Shown here one piece after another: positions 34,447 through 42,266 of a stretch of DNA of 42,266 nucleotides (within the stretch, counting starts at the first letter, position 1; the number at the start of each line of letters is the position of its first letter). The translations under genes were made by a program, and so were the position numbers. Origin of the DNA: Myxococcales bacterium (GTDB lineage Bacteria > Myxococcota_A > Polyangia > Polyangiales > Ga0077539); contig JAUSAZ010000065.1 of the NCBI GenBank assembly GCA_030652255.1, positions 1-42,266 of the forward strand, given 5' to 3'. A model generated the notes under the pieces. That model was not told the origin of the DNA. It saw only the letters and a program-made list of their open reading frames with translations, and made no database searches.

Positions 34447-35391
34447 ATGGATGAGTCGCCGCTCGAGCGACGGCGGGTGGGCGGGGCGCTGCTGGCCGTG
34501 ATGGTGCTCGCCGCGGCCGCGCTGGCGTGGCCCCGCGGCCGAGGGGGACCTCCCACGGCCCAGGCGACGCCGACGGTACCGCCGGGGCACCGGGGGCCCG
34601 CGAGCGCGGGGGCGATGGTGCCCCGGGAGGCGCGCTCGGTGCTGCGCCTCGACGTCGCGGCGATGCGACGGACCCCTGCCTTCGCGCCGTGGTTCGAGGC
34701 CGCGCGCGCGGGCGACGACCCCTGCGCCGGCGCCCTCGGCGACCGCGTCACGGGCCTCGTGGTGGTGTGGACCTCCACCGCCATCGAGGACTTCGCCCTG
34801 CTCGCCGACGGCCCCGTCGACGAGGCGACCTTCCGGCGCTGCGCGGGGCCACGGCGGGGCGAGACCTTCGACGTTCAACAGCGCATCGAGGCGGGGGTGC
34901 CGGTCCTGGCGCTGTCCGCGCGGGCATCGGGGGACGGCGGGGGCGCGCGTTCAACAAGGGCCGAGACCTGGCGGCTGCCCGCGGGGGTGGTGGCGCTCGG
35001 CCCCCCGGCGGCGCTGCGGGCGATGCTCGTCGAGGCGGCGGCGCACCCCGACGCCACGGCGGTGACGCCCGACCTCGCGGGGCTGTGGGCGGAGGTCCCG
35101 CCGGGCGCGCTGGTGGCGGGCGTGCGGCGCCTGAGCCCCGACGCGTCGCTCGGCCCCGCGCTCGCGCACGCCCTCGCGGTGAGCGCGTGGGTGGGCGCCG
35201 ACGGGGGGGCGACGGTGCTGGAGGCCACGGTGCGCTGCGACGGCGCGGCGGGCGCGACCGCGGTGGCGGCGGCCCTCGCGGGGGCCCGACGGGCGCTGCC
35301 CGACCTCACCGCCCGCGCCGACGACGACCGGGTGAGGGTGCGCGCGACCCTCGACCCGGCGGCCCTGGGGCGATTGTCCGGCCCGCCCTGA
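34447..35391 (+). CDS. Membrane-anchored protein of unknown function
   Basis: The product has 314 residues. An N-terminal signal anchor lies at about residues 11-29 (VGGALLAVMVLAAAALAWP), flanked by Arg residues, with no lipobox. A Pro/Gly linker leads to a domain beginning VPREARSVLRLDVAAMRRTPAFAPWF, where paired cysteines in DDPCAGALG and FRRCAG could form a disulfide. The pattern of a short LRLDVAAM strand followed by helices recalls periplasmic proteins that report on self-assembly, but I recognise no family. It is divergent from the dehydrogenase-like gene. The Ca2+-ATPase gene starts 66 bases downstream. Confidence 0.75.
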   Translation: MDESPLERRRVGGALLAVMVLAAAALAWPRGRGGPPTAQATPTVPPGHRGPASAGAMVPREARSVLRLDVAAMRRTPAFAPWFEAARAGDDPCAGALGDRVTGLVVVWTSTAIEDFALLADGPVDEATFRRCAGPRRGETFDVQQRIEAGVPVLALSARASGDGGGARSTRAETWRLPAGVVALGPPAALRAMLVEAAAHPDATAVTPDLAGLWAEVPPGALVAGVRRLSPDASLGPALAHALAVSAWVGADGGATVLEATVRCDGAAGATAVAAALAGARRALPDLTARADDDRVRVRATLDPAALGRLSGPP

Positions 35392-35439
35392 GGTTCGGGC
35401 CGGGCGGTCGCGAAGTGTTGCGGGGGGAGGGCGTTCCGC

Positions 35440-35445
35440 TATGGT
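35440..35445 (+). promoter_or_regulatory. Candidate -10 element of Ca2+-ATPase gene
   Basis: GCTATGGT followed by GCGCGCCCACTG and the ATG at 35458. The TATGGT element is twelve bases before the start and shows the CGCGCC extension. Confidence 0.4.
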
Positions 35446-35457
35446 GCGCGCCCACTG

Positions 35458-38238
35458 ATGGCCGCACAGCAATTTTCATGGCACGCGATGTCCGTCGCAG
35501 ACGTCGTTCGCGAGCGCGGCACCGACCTCGACCGTGGCCTCACCACCGAGGAGGTGAAGCGCCTGCGCGAGCAGTTTGGCCCCAACGCGCTCCCAGCCCC
35601 GCCGAAGCCCTCGGTCATCAAGCAGATCCTCGCGCAATTCCTCAACCCCCTGGTGGGCACGCTGCTGGTGGCCGCGGGCATCGCCGTCGGGGTCGCCACC
35701 ATGGGCCACGAGCCCGGCGGCCCGCGGGGCCTGGCGCGCTTCAGCGACGCCATCGCCATCCTCACCATCGTCATCCTCAACGCCTTCATCGGCTTCTACC
35801 AGGAGCGCAAGGCCGAGAAGGCCCTCGACGCGCTGATGAAGCTCTCCGCCGCGCGCTGCAAGGTGCGGCGCAGCGGCGAGATCGTGCACGCCGACGCCCG
35901 GCAGCTGGTGCCCGGCGACCTCGTGCTGCTCGAGGCGGGCGACAAGGTCCCCGCCGACCTGCGGCTGGTGTGCGCGACCGAGCTGCAGACCGTCGAGGGT
36001 GAGCTCACCGGCGAGAGCACGCCCGTCGAGAAGCAGGTCGACGCCGCGGTGCCCGCCGACGCGGGCGTGGGCGACCAGGTGACCATGGCCTTCTCGGGCA
36101 CCACCGTGGTGCACGGCGAGGCGCGCGGCGTGGTCGTCGCCACCGGCCGCGAGACCCAGGTGGGCCGCGTCGGCAAGATGCTCAGCGAGGTGGTCAAGCA
36201 GCAGTCGCCCCTCGAAGAGCGGCTCGACCAGTTCTCCGCGCAGATCCTCTGGGTCACCCTCGGCCTGAGCGCGCTTCTGTTCATCATCGGCTTCGTGAAG
36301 GGTGTCGTCGCCTGGCACGTGCTCCTGCTGACGGCGGTGAGCGTCGCAGTGGCGGTCATCCCCGAGGGGTTGCCGGCCATCACCTCCATCACCCTCGCGC
36401 TCGGCATGCAGCGCATGGCCCAGCGCGGCGCCGTGGTGCGCAAGCTCGCCGCGGTGGAGACCCTCGGGTGCGCCACCGTCATCTGCACCGACAAGACCGG
36501 CACGCTCACCCGCAACGAGATGACCGTGCGGTCGCTCGTCGTCGAGGGCCTCGACATCGAGGTGACGGGCGACGGGGGCCACGCGGCGGGGGAGTTCCGC
36601 GCGGCGGGGGAGACGATGCCGGCGCTGCCCGACGCGGCGAAGCAGGCCGTGATGGCCGCGGTGCTCGCCAACACGGCCTCGCTGCTGCGCCGCCCGGGCG
36701 CGGAGGTGCAGCTCACCGGCGACCCCACCGAGGGGGCGCTGCTGGTGCTCGGCGAGAAGGCCGGCGTGCACCGCGAGGAGGCGATGAAGGGCCGCGAGTC
36801 GCTGCTCACCATCCCCTTCAACAGCGCCCGCAAGCGCATGACCGTGGTGACCCGCGAGCGCGCCGACGGCGCCGACGTGGTGGTGTCGCGCAGCAAGGGC
36901 GCCATCGACGTGCTGCTGCCGCTCTGTACGAAGTGCCTCACGGCGGAGGGCGTGGTGCCGCTCGACGACGCGCGGCGCGCGGCCATCCTGGCGAAGGCCG
37001 AGGCGATGTCCGCCAAGGCGCTGCGGGTGCTCGCGATGGCCGAGCGACGCCTGGGCGACGGCGCCGTCGACCGCGACGAGGCCGAGCGGGAGCTCACCTA
37101 CCTGGGCATGGTCGGGATGATCGACCCGCCGCGGGCCGAGGTGAAGGCGGCGGTCGAGGCGGCGCGCGTCGCGGGCATCCGCGTGGTGATGATCACCGGT
37201 GACCACCCGATCACGGCGGTGGCCATCGCGAAGGAGCTGGGGCTCTGGCGCGAGGGCGCCCGGGCGCTCACCGGCGACGACATGCGGGCCATGGACGACG
37301 CGGCGCTGGGCGAGGTGCTGCCGCAGGTGCGGGTGTTCGCGCGGGTCGACCCGGAGCACAAGCTTCGCATCGTGCAGCTGCTCCAGGGGCGCCACGACGT
37401 GGTGGCGATGACCGGCGACGGGGTCAACGACGCGCCCGCCATCAAGCAGGCCGCCATCGGCGTGGCGATGGGCCGCGGGGGCACCGACGTCGCCCGCGAG
37501 GCCGCGGACATGGTGCTGCAGGACGACAACTTCGCGACCATCGTCGAGGCGGTGCGCGAGGGCCGGGCGATCTACCGCAACATCCAGAAGTCGATCTTCT
37601 TCCTGCTGAGCTCCAACGCGGGGCTCTGCATCGCGGTCTTCACGGCGAGCTTCTTCTCGCCCAACGCGGTGCCGCCGCTGACGGCCCTCCAGATCCTCTG
37701 GATCAACCTGGTGACCAACGGTCTCCCGGCGCTGGCCCTCGGGGTCGACCCCCCGGAGTCGGGCCAGATGCAGGAGGCCCCGCGCGCCCCCGAGGCCCCA
37801 ATCATGGGCCGCAACGACTGGATCGGCATCATGGTGGTGGGCGCGCTCATGGCCGCCGCGGCGATGGTCATCTACACGCTGCCCATCTGGGCGGGCAGCA
37901 CCCCCCACGAGGCCGAGCGCTCCAAGCTGTCGATGGTCTTCACGCTGCTGGCGCTCTCGCCGCTCGCGCACGCCTTCAACTGCCGCTCGCGCACCGCGTC
38001 GATCTTCAAGCTGGGGGTGTTCTCCAACCCCCTGCTGGTGGTGGCGGTGGTGGTGTCCGGCGCCATCCACGTGATGGCCCTGGTGGTTCCGGGTCTCCAG
38101 CCGGTGTTTCGCACCGACCATGACTGGACCGCCACGGAGGTCGCCGTGACGGTGGGCCTCTCGCTGCTGCCGGTGCCCGCCATCGAGCTCGCCAAGCTCA
38201 TCGGGCTGGGCCGTCCGAAGGCCCCCGCGGCGGCGTAG
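35458..38238 (+). CDS. P-type Ca2+-transporting ATPase (type II)
   Basis: A 926-residue inner-membrane ion pump, normal length for the SERCA/PMR1-like group. The N-terminal cation-ATPase domain (LTTEEVKRLREQFGPNALP) precedes M1-M2. Other motifs are the actuator TGES (in GELTGESTPVEK), M4 with VIPEGLPA (E303), phosphorylation site DKTGTLT (D345), TGDGVNDAPA (D654), M5 with LSSNAGLC (N720, L723) and M6 with WINLVTNGLPALALG (N750, T753, N754). SERCA has Glu at the L723 position and Asp at the N754 position, so one calcium site is probably lost and the other altered. ATP-driven export of Ca2+ or a related cation is inferred. The start is ATG 35458; ATG 35488 is an alternative. Confidence 0.93.
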   Translation: MAAQQFSWHAMSVADVVRERGTDLDRGLTTEEVKRLREQFGPNALPAPPKPSVIKQILAQFLNPLVGTLLVAAGIAVGVATMGHEPGGPRGLARFSDAIAILTIVILNAFIGFYQERKAEKALDALMKLSAARCKVRRSGEIVHADARQLVPGDLVLLEAGDKVPADLRLVCATELQTVEGELTGESTPVEKQVDAAVPADAGVGDQVTMAFSGTTVVHGEARGVVVATGRETQVGRVGKMLSEVVKQQSPLEERLDQFSAQILWVTLGLSALLFIIGFVKGVVAWHVLLLTAVSVAVAVIPEGLPAITSITLALGMQRMAQRGAVVRKLAAVETLGCATVICTDKTGTLTRNEMTVRSLVVEGLDIEVTGDGGHAAGEFRAAGETMPALPDAAKQAVMAAVLANTASLLRRPGAEVQLTGDPTEGALLVLGEKAGVHREEAMKGRESLLTIPFNSARKRMTVVTRERADGADVVVSRSKGAIDVLLPLCTKCLTAEGVVPLDDARRAAILAKAEAMSAKALRVLAMAERRLGDGAVDRDEAERELTYLGMVGMIDPPRAEVKAAVEAARVAGIRVVMITGDHPITAVAIAKELGLWREGARALTGDDMRAMDDAALGEVLPQVRVFARVDPEHKLRIVQLLQGRHDVVAMTGDGVNDAPAIKQAAIGVAMGRGGTDVAREAADMVLQDDNFATIVEAVREGRAIYRNIQKSIFFLLSSNAGLCIAVFTASFFSPNAVPPLTALQILWINLVTNGLPALALGVDPPESGQMQEAPRAPEAPIMGRNDWIGIMVVGALMAAAAMVIYTLPIWAGSTPHEAERSKLSMVFTLLALSPLAHAFNCRSRTASIFKLGVFSNPLLVVAVVVSGAIHVMALVVPGLQPVFRTDHDWTATEVAVTVGLSLLPVPAIELAKLIGLGRPKAPAAA

Positions 38239-38252
38239 TCAGCCCGCGGCGA

Positions 38253-38972
38253 TCACAGCCCCAGGTCGAGGCCCACCCGGAGGTTGGCGCCGAGGAGGAA
38301 GGTGCGGGCCTGGTCGGTGTCGAGGCCGCGCAGGTCGCGCAGGTCGACGCCGAAGCCCACCAGGGTCTTGTCGAAGACCACCTCCATGGAGGCGCCGAAG
38401 TGCCAGCCGAGGGCGAGGTGGTCGTAGCGCTGGCTGGCGGCGGTGCGATCGTTGAGCCCGGCGGTGTCGGCCGCGGCGACATCCCCGAGGCCCGCGTCGG
38501 CGAGCATGCCCGAGACGCCGACGGTGCCCGTCACCCACCAGCGGCGCGTGCCGCGGCGCATGCAGGGGAGCTCGACGCGGAAGGCGTACCCGAGGTCGAT
38601 GATCCCGCGCTCCCAGGCGGAGTGGCCCCCCGCGCCGAGGGTGGTGCCGTTGGACCACAGCACGTTGGCGTCGACGCCGTGGGTCATGCAGCGGCAGCCC
38701 TCCAGCGGGAACACCAGCCGCGCGTTGAGCCCGAGGGACATCGCGGCGCCGCGGTCGTAGCCGTAGGCGGCGAGGGTGCCGGTGGTGCCGTGCTCGAGCG
38801 CGCCGAAGGTCCCGGCGATGGTGAGGTGAGGCTGCTCCCGCGGCGTGCGTAGGATCAGGGGCTCGACCGCGAGCGTGAGCTGTTCGGGGCGGTCGGGCGG
38901 CCGCTGGGCCGACGAGACCGACGAGACCGACAGCACGGAAAGAAACACCCCACGAGCCCATGAGCAGCGCAT
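38253..38972 (-). CDS. Outer-membrane beta-barrel protein
   Basis: The product has 239 residues. The signal peptide is short (MRCSWARGVFLSVLSVSSVSSAQ) with a probable signal peptidase I site. The mature protein has alternating strands (LTIAGTFGAL, MSLGLNARLVFPL, GIIDLGYAFRVEL, HLALGWHFGASMEVVFD, FLLGANLRVGLDLGL) ending on a barrel-like C-terminal strand, plus four cysteines near residues 93-137. No family is recognised beyond a porin-like barrel. The ATG at 38972 has the strongest ribosome site in the window. It is convergent with the Ca2+-ATPase gene, 14 bases apart, and divergent from the kinase gene. Confidence 0.8.
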   Translation of the reverse strand: MRCSWARGVFLSVLSVSSVSSAQRPPDRPEQLTLAVEPLILRTPREQPHLTIAGTFGALEHGTTGTLAAYGYDRGAAMSLGLNARLVFPLEGCRCMTHGVDANVLWSNGTTLGAGGHSAWERGIIDLGYAFRVELPCMRRGTRRWWVTGTVGVSGMLADAGLGDVAAADTAGLNDRTAASQRYDHLALGWHFGASMEVVFDKTLVGFGVDLRDLRGLDTDQARTFLLGANLRVGLDLGL

Positions 38973-38978
38973 CGACGA

Positions 38979-38986
38979 ACCTCCTT
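38979..38986 (-). promoter_or_regulatory. Perfect Shine-Dalgarno of barrel protein gene
   Basis: AAGGAGGT on the minus strand, six bases before the ATG at 38972. It stands out because most other starts here have a weak or absent ribosome site. Confidence 0.85.
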
Positions 38987-39074
38987 CGAGTGCGTGAACA
39001 ACGCCGCCATTGGGCCGGTCTTACAGCTCCGTGGACGATTCGCCGGAAGGGGCCGGGGCGACGGGGGGCGGTGC

Positions 39075-39080
39075 TAGTCT
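39075..39080 (+). promoter_or_regulatory. Candidate -10 element of kinase-TPR gene
   Basis: GTGCTAGTCT followed by GCGCGCGGGTTCC and the ATG at 39094. TAGTCT lies 13 bases before the start with an extended TG-like context, and no Shine-Dalgarno is present. Confidence 0.42.
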
Positions 39081-39093
39081 GCGCGCGGGTTCC

Positions 39094-41823
<2,730 letters not shown>

Positions 41824-41837
41824 GGGGAGGGCCGTGC

Positions 41838-41857
41838 CCGCAGGTTGAAACCTGCGG
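41838..41857. terminator. Hairpin directly after kinase-TPR gene
   Basis: CCGCAGGTT and AACCTGCGG form a perfect 9-bp stem with a two-base GA centre, fifteen bases after the kinase stop. No T tract follows. It overlaps the left arm of a larger inverted repeat. Confidence 0.5.
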
Positions 41858-41951
41858 CAACGATAGTCCCGCTGGCGGGGGTTCGATGGAAGTCCGCGGC
41901 GGACTTCCGTGGAGTTCACCAACGAATCCATCGTTGCCGCAGGTTTCAACC
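41843..41951. repeat. Inverted-repeat element with 22-bp perfect arms
   Basis: Arms 41843-41864 and 41930-41951 are perfect reverse complements over 22 bases (ends GGTTGAAACC and GGTTTCAACC). The 65-base middle holds a further stem at 41888-41908 (GGAAGTCCGC/GCGGACTTCC). The layout, short with inverted ends and no gene, is like a MITE or a palindromic intergenic repeat. No target-site duplication is obvious. Only one copy is in the window. Confidence 0.72.
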
Positions 41952-42045
41952 CTATCGCTTCTACACATCTGGCGAGCGCACCTCCCGTCGTGGGAACGCT
42001 TGTTTCGTCGCTGTTCCGGTGGGTTGGGCCGCCGCAGAGACGCCG

Positions 42046-42099
42046 CCCACTCCGCGGTCGCGGACGGCCCGCGAGCGGGCCTGCGACCGCTGAAGTGGG
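42046..42099. repeat. 54-base imperfect palindrome
   Basis: Three nested stem segments line up: CCCACT/AGTGGG, GCGGTCGC/GCGACCGC and GGCCCGC/GCGGGCC, with short internal loops (CC against TGA, GGAC against T) and a two-base GA centre. Twenty-one base pairs in total make a very stable RNA hairpin or DNA cruciform. Confidence 0.7.
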
Positions 42100-42114
42100 G
42101 ACCTGGAACTGAGC

Positions 42115-42132
42115 GCCCCGTCTGCACGGGGC
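42115..42132. repeat. Hairpin GCCCCGT/ACGGGGC
   Basis: Perfect 7-bp stem with a four-base CTGC loop, fifteen bases after the 54-base palindrome. Confidence 0.55.
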
Positions 42133-42147
42133 TTCCTGGCGGAGCGC

Positions 42148-42165
42148 CGGTTGCTGGCGCAACCG
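42148..42165. repeat. Hairpin CGGTTGC/GCAACCG
   Basis: Perfect 7-bp stem with a four-base TGGC loop. A further 6-bp stem (TCACCG at 42174-42179 and CGGTGA at 42187-42192) follows nine bases later. Confidence 0.55.
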
Positions 42166-42266
42166 TCGGGAGGTCACCGACCGCCGCGGTGAAACTCCAT
42201 GCGATGCTCGGCGGCTTGTCCTGCTGCTCCGCGTGAGCGCCTACGTCCCCTCCATCGAGCGCTCCA

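Larger units (their letters stand above)
41824..42266. other. Gene-free stretch with successive hairpins
   Basis: No convincing coding frame was found after the kinase stop. Between 41838 and 42192 there are at least six inverted repeats in succession, listed separately, some nested. From about 42193 to the window end I see no structure and no recognisable RNA gene. The stretch may be a structured non-coding RNA, a cluster of palindromic repeats, or the leader of a gene beyond the window. Confidence 0.6.

Noticed and set aside
41843..41951. CRISPR-repeat-like GTTGAAAC sequence
   Set aside because: There are only two copies, in inverted orientation, with no regular spacers and no cas genes in the window.

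Overview
The window is very GC-rich DNA and is densely packed with genes. It looks like a Myxococcota (deltaproteobacterial, Polyangia-like) chromosome. The signs are many predicted lipoproteins with Asp/Thr/Gly-rich linkers, tandem Cys-rich STIG1-like repeat proteins, IPT/TIG-Kelch and FG-GAP surface proteins, a Ser/Thr kinase-TPR receptor, and almost no A/T at third codon positions. No rRNA, tRNA, insertion sequence or CRISPR array was recognised. The assignment rests on gene style only.

Layout. 1-3642 (-): a Cys-rich repeat lipoprotein that runs off the left edge. 3813-6537 (-): release factor 3 (prfC) and a FAM20/HipA-superfamily secreted kinase-like lipoprotein. 6606-8747: two secreted proteins, one Cys-rich and one cupredoxin. 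8875-13058 (-): a probable operon of P-loop ATPase, adaptor/TPR protein and aldo/keto reductase. 13113-15025 (+): an unknown protein and an FG-GAP lipoprotein. 15022-20269 (-): a giant IPT/TIG-Kelch lipoprotein followed directly by an outer-membrane barrel protein. 20468-26444 (-): a cytochrome-like Cys-rich lipoprotein, a small membrane protein and another Cys-rich lipoprotein. 26576-28690 (+): a soluble FtsH-like AAA protease of unusual build. 28794-30409 (-): a HipBA toxin-antitoxin pair. 30499-32891 (+): a small lipoprotein, an acyl-CoA thioesterase-like protein and a secreted Pro-rich protein. 32979-34355 (-): a glucose/sorbosone dehydrogenase-like lipoprotein. 34447-38238 (+): an anchored unknown protein and a P-type Ca2+-ATPase. 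38253-38972 (-): an outer-membrane protein. 39094-41823 (+): a Ser/Thr kinase-TPR receptor. 41824-42266: no gene seen, but a run of strong inverted repeats.

Working together. Most of the content is cell-envelope inventory: surface and periplasmic lipoproteins, barrels and redox proteins. Three loci look more like regulatory or conflict modules. These are the ATPase/TPR pair, whose TPR gene changes base composition sharply within the reading frame; the HipBA pair; and the AAA-M41 protease, which combines a Cdc48-style pore loop with an FtsH-style peptidase. The ATPase/TPR pair is the best candidate for a poorly described system. A second cross-window signal is a TANNNT element, often followed by CGCGCC, lying 7-13 bases before many start codons that lack a Shine-Dalgarno sequence. 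This suggests short-leader or leaderless transcription.
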